DNA of 64,000 nucleotides from assembly GCA_009667805.1 (NCBI GenBank), contig CM019063.1, forward strand, positions 189,964,661 through 190,028,660, given 5' to 3'. Below are positions 45,932 through 57,980 of the stretch, in pieces; positions within the stretch are counted from its first letter, which is position 1, and each line of letters opens with the position of its first letter. The notes beneath the pieces were generated by a model. The model was not told where the DNA came from. It saw only the letters and a list, made by a program, of their open reading frames with translations, and searched no databases. The DNA comes from Leptobrachium leishanense. Its lineage: Eukaryota; Chordata; Amphibia; Anura; Megophryidae. Made by a program: the position numbers and the translations under genes.

Positions 45932-46535
45932 GGGCTTGATTTAATTCTATCGGTAGATTTAATTAAAGAAATATTGGTGAGTTTCCAGACTTTTTGGTTG
46001 TTTTTTTTCAAAATATTGGGTGATTCAATTGAAAACCTTAGGTCACAGTCGAGTTCCAAATCATGACCCCTTATTGATAAAATGAAGGCTGGTACTCAGG
46101 CCAAAAACAGATTTTCTAGTCAATTAATTAATGCTAACCCTAAAGGCAAACCTGGTTATGGTTAAGGTAAACTGTAGGGATAGAGTTTGGGTATTTCTTA
46201 AGGTTCGGTTTTTAGTGCTAAATCAAAACTAAAATTGAGGGTCTTCAGTGTGATGTCAGAGTGCGTTTCTCGGCTTCCTTGCCAAACAACCATTTATTAA
46301 CAACTTTCAGCACTCAATATTTCTTTCAGAAATCAACTTATAAATTAAAATTGAATTACTAAAACCGCAATTTCCATTTGCAAGTATAGGTGCAAGTGCC
46401 GTTAACTTAGCCAATTTTATTTTTTTAACAGGAATTGAAATACACGAATGTCCTCAATTAAATCTCCTGAACTGAAAAGTAATGTCCAAATTGCAGCAGA
46501 AAATATTGTGGATTAGGCGGAATTAAATCGAGCTC
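45932..46535. mobile_element. Possible TA-flanked inverted-repeat element
   Basis: The left end is gggcttgatttaattc and the right end ggaattaaatcgagctc, imperfect inverse copies with ta on each side. The interior is AT-rich with symmetrical stretches (ttgatttaa types). No gene. Confidence 0.5.
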
Positions 46536-48526
46536 TATGGTAACTCGCTCTCAAAAGAAATCATTTTTGTATATCACCCAGCAGAAATTGCATGTGAAAA
46601 TAAGTCATTAGCTTACCCTTGCTAAAGCCGATCTCAAATGATTTTCTGACCTTTGGTGGGTAATGGAGAATGAGTCTATCATTATTAATTAACCCAATGT
46701 TATATTGTATTAGCAAAAGCAAGCTGAAAATATTAAATAAAAAACATGCATTTGAATGTATAGAGGTTTAATTACTGACCAGGTATCGCTGTGGTGAGAA
46801 CTGTTTACAATATCTAAGACAACATATTGAAGTGAGAAAACTCTCCCAACTATCAGATTTTTGCTGCTCACACTTTTATTTTTGTCTGAGGTTTGGTTGC
46901 ACTTCATGAATCGTTTATGATCATGTATGAACTATTTTGAAAGATCAAAGAATAAGATCAAAGAACAGCTAATGATTTGTAACAACTTTTGTTAAACCCA
47001 CCCATATAGACAATACAATAAATGTTCTTCGAATTCCAGTGTTTTGCAACCGTTTTCATAAACCCATCAAATGTCAAGTCTCAAACCCAGAACTAAAACA
47101 GAACAGCAGGAGATTGGAAAAACACTTTAAAGAATACTTGACAATACAGGACATCCTTTTAATTACACATTAAGCTAGATGACATTAGCACTGGGAGTTA
47201 ATGTCACCTTCCACCTCCTCTGTAGGCACCTGAGCGCCCAAGGGGTGAACTAGTGCACTTGTTTACATGAAAGTAATTTTGAGATTATTACAGACCTGGG
47301 CAGTAAGCAGTTGATGCTCGTTAACGAGGCAGGAAGGTTAATGACCCATTTCATTGCTAACAACTTTTCCAAACACGTTCCCCAAGTCCACCAGCCTTTC
47401 TAAGTAGCCTGAAGCATCACCAATAACACATTTCATTACACAGAGGGCGAACACTTTGTAGATGGAAGGTGCACAAGGGGAGAAGGTGGGGGGTGGGGGT
47501 ATACTGCACCTGCTCACGTCTGGTATTAACCCACCAAAGGCTACATAATAATTTACAATGAGGTCTTAAACAGGCAGCGCATCACCCATTTGTACCCTGT
47601 TTGCCCAATGTTAAATAAGACCTTAGTGCGGAATGCCTGTTGATGGTACCCCGGATATTTGTGCATGTTATATGCTGTGGTGCCAATCGGGTTTCAGATG
47701 GTTTGTCCAAAATATCCTGGATCATAAAAGCAAGTACGCATTTGGGGTTTAAACCTTTCAATACCAAAAAAGTGTATACACAAATTTGCATTGTAATACA
47801 ACGAAAAAGGAAAATTAGCACACAAGATTCCATTTACATTCCTTTCTAATGCAAGTTTAGTGTGAAGAAATGTGAAGAAATAAAATTCCCAGTGAGATCT
47901 CATGGTCACCCCATATTACTGTAAAGAAGCTACAAGGAGCTGCCTCCACTCTCACTGTGAGGGAAAGCTCAATAAACCTTATTGCTGCATTACAACAGCC
48001 AAGGAGAGCCCTGGATCCACTCATTACAGTTCAGAGATAGGATTAAGGGGGTAAAATTGTTGAAACTCCCTGTGCCAGTACAGTTACGAGGTGTTACTGT
48101 AATTTTCATATACAGGCATTATACTCATATTTTATTCCGTTTTGGTATTTTTTGGAGACTGCATTAGGGTCACTACAAATCTCCACAAGCACGAATATGT
48201 AACCATTTTTATTATCTTTTTCACATTTATTGTACTTGATACAAACACCATTTCTGTCCTTTATATAATTGTAGACCTCCTGTCAAATTGAGAAAGATAA
48301 AGGATACCATCTAGAACGTAGAAAGTTTCAACCCATCAATATTTCTGTAAAGGAATAGATGAAAATCTGAAAATTTACTTTATTATAATTTTTTTTACAT
48401 CTCAGAATAACAATTTGTATGTAAAGCAGTTATTCTACAACACCTTTAGGTGTTAATTAGGCATCCTGCATTTTATAAGATTGTTGTGATATTATTTATT
48501 TTAACACAAAGTGCCTGATAGTGAAT
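46536..48526. other. Unassigned AT-rich sequence
   Basis: About 2 kb without a gene, array or terminal repeat that I can identify. A G-rich run lies at 47,486-47,500. Short frames lack motifs. Low-copy intergenic or intronic DNA is likely. Confidence 0.4.
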
Positions 48527-49786
48527 AGGGATGAGCTGTTCGGTTCGATCAGTTCAGAGTTCGATTCGAACATTGGCCGTTCGGCGAACATTGAACATTT
48601 CCGCGTGTTCACCCACAATGCACCACAATGGACCATAATGCACTTTTCCACTGGCCTGAAGCTTGTAATTGGCTACAGCCTTGCACCTGACCGCAGGTCA
48701 GGTGCAAGACTATGCCAATCAGGGCTCAGAGTCCTGATTGGGCAAATTTTTCCCAATCATGGGCTCACAGAGCTAAGTCCCGCAGCACACTATATAAGGG
48801 TTCCCCGCAGCCCCAGCAGGTGTTTTTTTTGCAGGAGTGAGAGGAAATTGTTCGTTTATGGGTCTCTCACAGACGTCTAGCAGATTTCTGTGAATTGTAA
48901 TCTGTGTCTTCTCACTGCCAGCTATTGGGTTCTCACTTTCTTCTAGCAGATATCTGGAAATTGTAATCTGTGTCTTCTAATATTTGAATGCAGAGTCCAC
49001 CCCTGCACTCTTCCACAATACCTCAGAGGGGTTACGGTGTGAAGGCACTTGCTGCCAAAGGCACAATATTTGGGTGCACTGCCACTGACGCCTGTACCAG
49101 ATTCATATCATTTTAATATTGGACCGCAGGGTCCAAAGCTGCACTCTTCCACAATACCACAGAGGGGTTACGGTGTGACGGCACTGTTGCTGACACTAAA
49201 GGCCTAATTTTAAAGCACCTATTGTTACTTTCATCCAAAGCCTGCATAAGTTTCACCATAATTTAGCCAAAAAAAAAATCACTAAACTTGTTCTGCGTGT
49301 CCTAAAACGTCTCCTCTGTTCATACAGGCTGCTGCCCCAAGCAGTTGTTTATGAATAGATTAAAAGGAAAACCATTTACAGCAATTTGAAATGTCATTTT
49401 TTTTTTTTTTAAATGTTTCTATACATCCTACAAATCCGCCACTTCACAGGCAGGTTATGGGGACCTCCTAGGCACGATATTTGAAAGAATTTTTCGTTTT
49501 TATTTTTAACCCTTATATCATGGAAAGCTCTGTTCCTTTAAAAACGTTTTTTTTTTTAAACTTTTTGTCCTTGTTTCCTGTCCCCCAGGGCACTACCTAG
49601 ACACCCATACACCTTTTAAAGGCAAATATCTAGCATATATGCCCCCTTGGAGGGCACTCTAAAAATCGAACGTTCAAGTCCAAATGACTTGCATTGAGTT
49701 CGGATCCGGTTCGCGTCCAAACTCAAACTTTTGAAATTGTTCGAGTTCGAATGCGAACCGAACACGGGGGTGTTCGGCTCATCCCT
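48527..49786. mobile_element. GGGATGAGC inverted-repeat element, 1.26 kb
   Basis: It starts agggatgagctgttcggttc and ends ccgaacacgggggtgttcgg plus ctcatccct. The flanks gtgaat and gtgatg suggest a decayed duplication. The interior has a TATA box-like actatataagg (48,790-48,800). Two direct repeats are present: tgcactcttccacaatacc at about 49,000 and 49,140, and attgtaatctgtgtcttct at about 48,894 and 48,961. There is no protein gene. The superfamily is unknown. Confidence 0.65.
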
Positions 49787-50511
49787 GTGATGGATACATG
49801 CTCCACTTTCTTGATGGGTACCACCATCTCTCCACATCAGTATGTGTGAAGCCCTGTAGCCAAGTATTAAAACAAATATTACTTTTTGCTGATAATATTG
49901 CTGATATTACACCATTGCGTTCTACTAATGGCTTGATTATTTCTTAGTATCTCACTGTTCTTGGAATATTACAGCTAACGTTCAACAAAATCCCTTTTTT
50001 CTTGAAACCCAAATATAAAAAAAATATTACTTTACTATTTACATGAAGAGATTATAAAAAAAAATGGGGCTTCGACTTTATTCCACTCCATAACTGCTGT
50101 TATGGTTTGACACTGGCAAAATCTCAAACAATACTGGGAGGATACACATACAAACCCAACACAAACGTCAGGTGGTCTGTTGAACAGGAAACGTCTTTTA
50201 CTGCCGTTTAGTCCTTTTGCCGTTTTCAGATTTATTTGGGGAAAGGAAAAAAAAAAAAATCAAACCGGTGTTGGAAGAATACATCTCCATAGCAATACAT
50301 TGAAACAGTAAATTTTAAATATCCATCATCACTGGTAACATATGGAAGACATTTGGAGTTCTTGTTTGTGGTAGAATATTGCCATCTATTGGTAAATACC
50401 ATGTAATGCATACGAGAAAACGTGAAAGGTTACAGATGTCATTGGCTAAGCAGTGAATCAAAAAGATTTGAAAGATATGAAAGGAAAGGATTGTTGAACA
50501 TCTAAAACACA
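49787..50511. other. Unassigned AT-rich sequence
   Basis: No gene or repeat recognised apart from A runs near 50,060 and 50,250. Confidence 0.4.
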
Positions 50512-51780
50512 TAGATTACAGGATCAGAAACAACATGGGTTTACCTCAGGGAGATCATGCCAAACTAATCTTATTGATTGGGTAACAAAAATAATATACA
50601 CAGGTGGTGCAGTAGACCTTGCTTATTTAGATTTCAGTAAGGCTTTTGATACTGTTCCGCATAGAAGGCTTATCAATAAATTGCAATCTTTGAGTTTGGA
50701 TTCCAATATTGTTGAATGGATTAGGCAGTGGCTGAGTGACAGGCAACAGAGGGTTGTGGTAAATGGAGTTTATTCGGCGCAAGGTCTTGTTACCAGTGGG
50801 GTACCTCAGGGGTCAGTACTTGGACCCATTCTCTTTAATATTTTTATTAGTGATATTGCAGAAGGTATTAATGGAAAAGTATGTCTTTTTGCTGATGACA
50901 CAAAGATTTGCAACAGGGTTGACGTTCCTGGAGGGATCAGCCAAATGACAAATGATTTAGGTAAACTAAAAAAATGGTCGGAGCTGTGGCAATTGAGTTT
51001 TAATGTGGATAAGTGCAAGATAATGCACCTGGGGCGTAAAAACCCAAGGGCTGAATATAGAATATTTGATACAGTCCTAACCTCAACATCTGAGGAAAGG
51101 GATTTAGGTGTTATTATTTCAGAGGATCTAAGGGTAAGTAGTCAATGTAATAGAGCAGCAGGAAATGCTGGCAGAATGCTTGGTTGTGTAGGGAGAGGTA
51201 TTAGCAGTAGGAAAAGGGAAGTGCTCATGCCACTGAACAGAGCACTGGTGAGACCTCACTTGGAGTACTGTGTGCAGTACTGGAGACCGTATCTCCAGAA
51301 GAATATAGACATCTTAGAGAGAGTTCAGAGAAGGGCTACTAAAATGGTGTACGGCTTGAAGGAGAAAAGTTACCAGGAAAGGCTTAATGATCTTAACATG
51401 TACAGCTTGGAAAAAAGACGAGACAGAGGAGATATGATAGAAACATTTAAATACGTAAAGGGAATCCACAAGGTAGAGGAAGGGAGTATATTTAAAAGGA
51501 AACAAAGTAGCAAAACAAGAGGACATAGTCTTAGATTAGAGGGGCAAAGGTTTAAAAGTAACATCAGGAAGCATTATTTTACTGAGAGGGTGGTGGATAC
51601 ATGGAACAGTCTTCCAGTAGAAGTGGTAGAGGCCAAAACAGTAATTGAATTTAAGCAGGCATGGGATAGGCATAAGGCTATCCTAAACAAAAGATAAATC
51701 CAGGTAAAGTATCCATGTAATTGGGCAGACTAGATGGGCCGAAAGGTTCTTATCTGCCGACATTTTCTATGTTTCTATGA
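50512..51780 (+). mobile_element. CR1/L2/Rex1-type LINE, 5'-truncated
   Basis: It begins inside the reverse transcriptase and runs to a short 3' UTR (gggcagactagatgggccga, then ttctatgtttctatga). No A tail is present; a short tandem ttctatg ending is typical of this LINE group. The coding part is open throughout, so the copy is fairly young. Confidence 0.88.
50522..51697 (+). CDS. Reverse transcriptase part of a CR1/L2/Rex1-type LINE ORF2, 5'-truncated
   Basis: The frame is open from the element edge. It reads HGFTSGRSCQTNLIDWVTK, then AYLDFSKAFDTVPH (motif A, catalytic Asp), SGVPQGSVLGPILFNIFISD (motif B) and CLFADDTKI (motif C, catalytic Asp pair). The thumb region has LQRRATKMVYGL-like and KRRDRGDMIETFKYVKGI. 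The conserved end is HYFTERVVDTWNSLPVEVVE. The endonuclease and the first RT motifs are missing, so the protein cannot mobilise itself. An in-frame stop is absent over about 390 codons. Confidence 0.92.
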   Translation, partial: DQKQHGFTSGRSCQTNLIDWVTKIIYTGGAVDLAYLDFSKAFDTVPHRRLINKLQSLSLDSNIVEWIRQWLSDRQQRVVVNGVYSAQGLVTSGVPQGSVLGPILFNIFISDIAEGINGKVCLFADDTKICNRVDVPGGISQMTNDLGKLKKWSELWQLSFNVDKCKIMHLGRKNPRAEYRIFDTVLTSTSEERDLGVIISEDLRVSSQCNRAAGNAGRMLGCVGRGISSRKREVLMPLNRALVRPHLEYCVQYWRPYLQKNIDILERVQRRATKMVYGLKEKSYQERLNDLNMYSLEKRRDRGDMIETFKYVKGIHKVEEGSIFKRKQSSKTRGHSLRLEGQRFKSNIRKHYFTERVVDTWNSLPVEVVEAKTVIEFKQAWDRHKAILNKR

Positions 51781-51781
51781 T

Positions 51782-52125
51782 ATGCAGATCACAAAAATAA
51801 AAATGTTCAATTCATGATACCTTGTTAATTGACATATCCTATATGAAAGAAACACTACATGGTTTGGAGCTTTTTCCAATTGCGAAAAAATGGGGGCGAG
51901 TGTCTTTTTGATTCCTTAACGGCAATCAGATTTCCTTTGGAATCAACAGGCAACACAAAATAAAAATGTAATACTAATATCAATTCAGAATGCATTTAGA
52001 CACCTTCACTTTTGATGATATGCGTATTTATCCACACTTTGTCACTTGGGAATTAATCCTGCTGATGTTTGCTGGAGAGGCTGTGGACTTCAGCCCTCGT
52101 TCTATGATTTGTGATGGACTGTCAC
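51782..52125. other. Unassigned sequence
   Basis: No gene or repeat is recognised. Confidence 0.4.
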
Positions 52126-52727
52126 AAAGGGACACTCTAGGCAACATGACCACCTAAGCTATTTTAGGTGGTCATGATGCCCGGAGTATCCTGCCCTCTG
52201 TCCCCCCTCCCTCCGCTCAGCGGTTCAGCCGTAAATGCTGAAAACAGCTGAGAGAGGCGGAGAACTTTACTCCGCCCTCCCAGCTGTCAGTCAGCAGAGC
52301 GGGAATCATATTTCCCGCTTCTGCCGACTTTTGCCGAGTAGGAGACGTCATCGCGCTTTCAGTGCGATGACATCTCTAACTCACCGCAGAAGCTGGCGGC
52401 TCCCTCTGAGGGTTAGTGTTGCGCGCAACACTAATCCTCAGAGGGAGCCGGGAGGAAGCCTGCCGATTGGCTGGCTTATGTGAGAGGCGCGCATGCGCGC
52501 TTCTCACGTAAACCAGAAGCCAAGACGCAGCAAGAAGGACAGGAGCGGAAGAGGAGGGAGGTGAGTATAAAAAAAAAAAAAAAACAGCGCTGGAAACAAG
52601 AGGATTTTAGGGTAAGTATTACAGTTACAAGTAAAAAAATAAAAAATAAAGATTTATTAAGGGAATAGGGATAGGTTAGGATAAAAAAACGGGGGGGGGG
52701 GGTGATTTTTGAGTAGAGTGTTCCTTT
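52126..52727. mobile_element. Inverted-repeat miniature element (aaagggacactcta ends)
   Basis: The left end aaagggacactctag and right end gtagagtgttccttt are imperfect inverses. The interior is GC-rich with a 52 bp perfect hairpin (52,398-52,449, ggctccctctgag to ctcagagggagcc, centre gcgcgc). It also has A and G runs near 52,570 and 52,690. No gene and no clear target duplication. Confidence 0.65.
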
Positions 52728-53232
52728 AAGTGGTAGATTTCTGGAACGACATATAACCTGTAATATTAGATTCTTGCTTCATAAATGTCACTACTCACTC
52801 GCTCCAAAAACTAATTATTCCCTAGAATTGCTTTGATTGGCTGGAAGAGCGATTACACGGGTTTAGAATAAAATGTCTCTTCACTTCAGAGACATGAGGG
52901 GTTACTCACCAACCTCCAAATTTGCCCTCAAATTGCACCAAACAGTGAATTTCCCCTCTCAATGCTATTCACAAAGCTGTCAATTCGCCATATACAGGCG
53001 AATTGACAGCAAAATATGGTGCAAATCAACGCAATTTGGTAACACCAAAATTGTTCCATTGGAAACGATTGCCGAATTGCAACGGAATTTCGTCGAAAGG
53101 ACCTGATTTTCAGTGTTTCATTTAGACAGGTGTGAATAGATTAATCCAGTAGGTTTCAAAATAATAAATGGAATATCATTTTTAATGACAATTTATTCTT
53201 TTTATTTTTTGCAAAAACACCTATTTTTTTAA

Positions 53233-53631
53233 CATCCCTGGCGATATTCCCGAGTGTGGCTCGGAGTTAACTTTCACTGCTGAAAGCGGTAACCCAGAGC
53301 CACACTCGGGCTGGATACATACCTTTACCTGCGCTCCCTCGCTGACCTCCCACAATCGCATTCTCCTCCGTGCGATCGCGGCGTCCTGCTTCCTGGTTTC
53401 CTTCTCGCAAGAAGGGAACCAGAAAGCATGATGTTGCGATCATCTGGAGTGTGACTGCGGGGGACAGCGAGGGAGCGCAGGGACAGGTATGTATCTATCC
53501 GAGTGTGGCTCGGGGTTACCGCTTTAAGCACTGAAATGAACACCGAGCCAAACTCGGATACCGCTAGGGGGATTAAAAAATTGTAACGATTCTGGCATAG
53601 AAAATATGTCAGAATCATAACGCCAGAGAGG
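53233..53631. mobile_element. TTAA-type miniature element with CGAGTGTGGCTCGG hairpins
   Basis: It is flanked by TTAA at 53,229-53,232 and 53,632-53,635. The ends are catccctggcgatattc and cataacgccagagagg. The internal blocks cccgagtgtggctcgg and gagccacactcggg form inverted pairs twice. TTAA duplications occur in piggyBac and Kolobok-type elements; which one applies is not decided. Confidence 0.75.
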
Positions 53632-53700
53632 TTAAAAGACCTTTTTGTATTTTTTTTAAAATACTTTATTTTTTTATAACAGAAGTTTGTATTTGTAAAG

Positions 53701-53966
53701 CAAGTATGGAAAAAAGATACCTCCAGCGCTGCAAGGAATGGTGCACTGGTGCTACCACATTTATTTTAAATAAACAAAAAGAAAACCCAAAACAAACGTT
53801 TTGGGGACACAGCCCCTTCCTCAGTGTATAGGCACTATACACCGAGGAAGTGGCTGTGTCCCCGAAACGTTTGTTTTGGGTTTTCTTTTTGTTTATTTAA
53901 AATAAATGTGGTAGCACCAGTGCACCATTCCTTGCAGCGCTGGAGGTATCTTTTTTCCATACTTAC
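53701..53966. repeat. Snapback palindrome, about 128 bp arms, with hammerhead-like core motifs
   Basis: The left arm (aagtatggaaaaaagatacc to ttcctcagtgtata) returns inverted on the right (tatacaccgaggaagtgg to ggtatcttttttccatactt) after only a few spacer bases. Each arm carries a motif of the shape ctgaggaag, GC stem, cccc(g/a)aaacg, resembling a decayed hammerhead core. Such a head-to-head structure can arise from fold-back during retrotransposition. Confidence 0.85.
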
Positions 53967-54390
53967 TTAAGATTCATTACCCTCTTGGTTGGATGTACAA
54001 GAGTGAATTGCCTCTCCAGCAGCAGCTGAGTATATTTTCATAAATTTTCTTAAAGAACTTTCTTTTGGGTATTGTGGATACCCAACCCCATACATAATTT
54101 TTGTATTTGTAAAGGACAGATTTATTATTTGGACACATTTTTACTGCATTTTTGTTGATTTAAGCTCATTTTAGGAGAATAGGAGACCTCCACCCCCCAG
54201 TTCAGTGGAATTCACCAATGCCAATTCGGCTCTTTTCACCAACATCTGATAACTGCATCAGTGACTCCAATTTCAGCAAAATATGATTATGCCATACGAT
54301 AGTGAATTCACTGAATTTTCAGCAAAATAGAAACGAAGTGCAAAGCACCAAAACTGCGGTAATTTCGGCACTTTGTGAATAAATCCCATG

Positions 54391-55239
54391 GCTTTCATTT
54401 GAACATAACCACTCCGTGGGTAAACTCAGTGAAGATTCGCAACACTACGTCCACATTTCATAAAACTTGGGTTTGATTTGCAGACTTTTTCTACATCTCA
54501 TGAGTATATTGACTTTATACCAGTATATAACACTTGGCCCTCACTGTGTGGCATTGACCATAGAATGGGCTCTAGGAGTCAGCTCAGTAACTCGAGGAAG
54601 CAGTGACTGTAGATGGCGAAACGCTCGTGTCCTAGGGATACAGCTGTCCATGTATTTTTAACTGTTGTTTGCTTTCCATATAGTGTGTGGTTTTCCATTG
54701 CCTCTCTGGTATGTCTTGAGATGTGTGATTGCAAGCCTAGATCTGTTGGGAAAGGGCAAAAATTTTAAAGGATATAGGGACTTACAGGATACTGACAACA
54801 ACCCTGTTTGCATGTGCCCTACTCGTGATCCGCACTTTCTGTATGATCTGCTATCTTTAATAGACTATCTTTTATACTTATGCTTTTTGTGATGTGAAAG
54901 TGGATACACTTCTATATATGGTTCCGGTGGCACCACTGTCCCAGTGTTTCATATACTTTGTGACCCAGTTATTATGTGTATTAGTTTTTTGTGGAAATTT
55001 AATTTTGGGCCGAAGGATACTTCCATTGAATAAAGGTGGTCCATTTTATACTTGTATATTTAGCCCGGAGAGAGGGTAAACAGGCGTTGCCATATTTGGC
55101 CTGTTACCCCTTAGCTTTGCAATACGTTTGTCTAAAGACGACAGAAAATGCCACTTAGCATGATCCTGTACAGGTTCTTTATAAATATAATTAAAGGTCA
55201 CATGCTCACTTACTTGGGGAGGATCCCTAATTTGCCCTC
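54391..55239 (+). other. Non-coding sequence, possibly a Penelope-type terminal repeat
   Basis: No gene is seen. At 54,568-54,646 the plus strand reads ctctaggag, ctcgaggaagcag, ggcgaaacgctcgtgtccta. The outer ctctagga pairs with tcctaggg, and the gaggaag...gcgaaac pair resembles a hammerhead core with changes. This suggests a decayed hammerhead-bearing terminal repeat. The evidence is weak. Confidence 0.35.
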
Positions 55240-57110
55240 TATTCTACACAGAGATTTATATGGGATCTTCAGCCCTCCCCGCCGATGGAGGGCCTCAAAG
55301 CCTGAGGGGCGTGCTATGCTATAGTTAAAACCCAACAAGAGTCCAAGACCAGATGGCTTTCAGGATTTTACTTCAAAACATATGAGACTACTCTATTACC
55401 CCACCTCCAACAGGCTTTCAATTTTATGCTGGAAGGCAACACTCCACCACCAGATATATTCACCACCAGATATACTAGCGGCCAAAGTCTTATTCCTAAA
55501 CTGGGTAAACCACATACGGATCAAAGTCATTACCACCATATCTTTTTCTTGAACACGAATCTTAAAATACATGCCAAAATCATTGCCAACTGCTAAAAAA
55601 AAAAATTTAACCATCCCTGATTCACCACAACCAGGTTGGATTCATACCCACCCGCCAAGCCCCGACAACACTCTAGATGTCTTAACCATCTCTGGTATAC
55701 CAAGCGCAGCAAAATACCAGCCCTTTTTCTTTCTTTAGAGGCCTAGAAGGCGTTTAATCATCTCCTATGGCCCTATCTAAAGGTATCTAGGATTAGGCCT
55801 ACCCAATTCCCTTTTTACATCATTTAGCGCATCAACAACTGCACGCAGACCTTGACCTTAAGCGATGGGTTGCCATCGAGGCCACTCTTTCCGCCCCCTT
55901 TCCCCTCTTTATATGTATTGACTCCAAGGTCCTTCAGGCCACTTGCTTCTTCATCCATTCTGCCCTCTACGGACCACACAATGCAGTGGAATGCAGTGGC
56001 ACAATCATTCTCACTAACTAGCCTCCCCTCACCCCTTTCTGTGGCACAAAATTATTGTGACCAGGCACCTCTCCTAACGAGTTTTCAGCTTTCATAACTC
56101 GGATAATCAAACTCCGAGACCTCTTCTGCCAGAAAACGGTTATCCTAGTCGACCCCGTTTGCAATCTTCTTACTATGACTTTTTCCGACCTATGCAAATT
56201 GTCCACTTTCGTACGCTCAACTCCGATAAGGACAGTCACCAGACCCTTCAGAAAGGTCAAATTTCTTCCATCCACAGCTCCTTATTAACAGCACCTGAAC
56301 AACCCCCCCTTACACATCTGCCTGGAAAAGGGACTCTGGGACCCCATCTGAGCCTGAAGATTGGGTCACTACAATGGAAAAGCATAGTGTCCCTCATCAT
56401 TTGTGTTAGACAAAAAAAAAAAACCATATACAAAACACTGTTACCCTGGTACCCGACACCAGTCCGACTCCACAAAATGTGTAAGCTACCAACGAATCTC
56501 TGCTGGAAACTGTGGCCTCAGAGGGGGTATACCTCCACACCTGGTGGGATTGCCCAAAATAGAATGGTCTGAAGAAATAATTGACTTGATAGCTAATTGT
56601 TTTATGAATCTAATCCCTTCAGATCCTTGGGCTTGACTCCGATCCAAGCCGCTTGATAGCCACGCTCGCCTTATCCACTAGGCACGCCATTGCATAACAT
56701 TGGAACCACACTTCAAACTATTTCTTGCAAGACGGGAGCAGCAAGAGAAATGGACAGGCTGTCTGTGCACTACTCGCGATGCCAGTTTCAGAAAAAAGTG
56801 GGACCTATAGCAGAGTGCTTTTTAGAGTCACTTAAGCATCATTATTCTGCACTCTCAACCCTCCCCCTTTTTTTCTTCTCGTCTACCGTAATTCCTATCC
56901 CCAACCCCTAATCTTGTCCCCACCTATGTGAGTTTACAATCATATGGCCCTGTTTGGAAATATTTCCTCATCCCCATGACCTCCATTCAGAAGCCCTTGC
57001 CTTTTACCCCAGATAGCATCCTGACTCTAATATATGTTTTATAGAATATAAAATATATCTGCTGTTATCTACCTGAAAACTTTAATTGTACATAAAGAAT
57101 ATTTAAAAAA
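55240..57110 (+). pseudogene. Old Tx1/L1-type LINE relic, ORF2 part
   Basis: Scattered frames on the plus strand align in order with ORF2 of L1 copy B. They are a decayed PGPDGF region near 55,350, a KIIAK-like region near 55,560-55,600, QPGWIHTHPP (decayed HPDQVGF) near 55,630 and LSLEA-type remnants near 55,735. Near the end, cacacctggtgggattgccc (LHTWWDCP-like) corresponds to the C-terminal H-M-W-W-E-C motif. Many stops and frameshifts are present. The 3' end is A-rich near 57,100. It is much older than copies A and B. Confidence 0.65.
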
Positions 57111-57918
57111 AATATATCATCAACCCATCAACCTAAGGCCACTAAGGAAGCAACAGCACATGTGCAGACAAAGCCAAGTAGACCGTATTACTGTGCATGG
57201 AAACAGCAATGTCTGAGTATGTAGGTATATGCCATAGGCATAATCAAATATAAATAAACCCACTGACCAAAAAGCAGCAAAGACCACTCTGACATCCACT
57301 TAATCAGTATAAACAGAAAAAATATATATTGTATTGTAGTCTTGCGCTAATCCCAGTGTTGAATTCATTTATATAATTAATCCTCTACACCAGTGCGGTG
57401 CTGGGCATACAAAATTGTCTTAAACATACACAATAACACCATACCAGCTCACCATATAGTGAATATTGACATAAAAAATACTTAAAAATACTTTGATTCG
57501 TAACTTGTCTTTGGTGGCACTTTCAGGAAAACCTGCATCAAAACATAAATGACAAATCTAAAAGCAGAGTCTGTCAATCCACAAGTGGAGAGCATTTGCG
57601 TGTGTGCTCACGAATATAGCCAGATAATTGACCTACCGATATACAGCAGTACAATCTTCTTTTAGCAAACACAATTACAATGGTGCATGACAGTGCATCA
57701 AATATTTTTACCAGTTGTGAACCCCCAGATACAGTTGGGGGATCACAGGAGTATCCTCTTTTCACTTTAGTTGTTAATATAAAAAGCACATACCAAAATG
57801 TGCATATACTCAAGTGCCACAGTGGCTCAGACCTCCCGATATCTGCCGGATGAAGTCCACAAATAGACTCTTTCACCGTCCTGGTCCTCGCTCACTGTTC
57901 ATCAATATATCTGCCAGT

Positions 57919-57980
57919 AGGATAAGCTTGACGCGTTTCGTGAGTGTATACTTCTCACTTCCTCAGGAATTTAATTCCAA
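57919..57980 (-). ncRNA. Hammerhead-like motif, degenerate, in the Penelope terminal region
   Basis: The minus strand reads CTGAGGA (CUGANGA), one extra A, GTGAG...CTCAC as stem II, then GAAAC, GC and GTC. Thus both core boxes, stem II and the cleavage triplet exist. The extra base before stem II breaks the canonical spacing, and stem I (ggaattaaatt with aagcttatcc) pairs only partly. It is probably a decayed relative of the ribozyme at 16,624-16,668. Confidence 0.5.

Larger units (their letters stand above)
52898..54390. mobile_element. CAGGGTTATTC-family element, copy 4, old and containing nested elements
   Basis: The left end ggggttactcaccaacctcc leads into the family motifs (aaattgcaccaaacagtgaa, gctattcacaaagctgtcaa). 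The right end gcactttgtgaataaatccc is the decayed inverse. A TTAA-type element (53,233-53,631) and a snapback palindrome (53,701-53,966) lie inside. Boundaries are approximate. Confidence 0.55.

Noticed and set aside
50763..51564. Additional short frames overlapping the LINE reverse transcriptase
   Set aside because: They are other-frame and antisense shadows of the 50,522-51,697 coding region.
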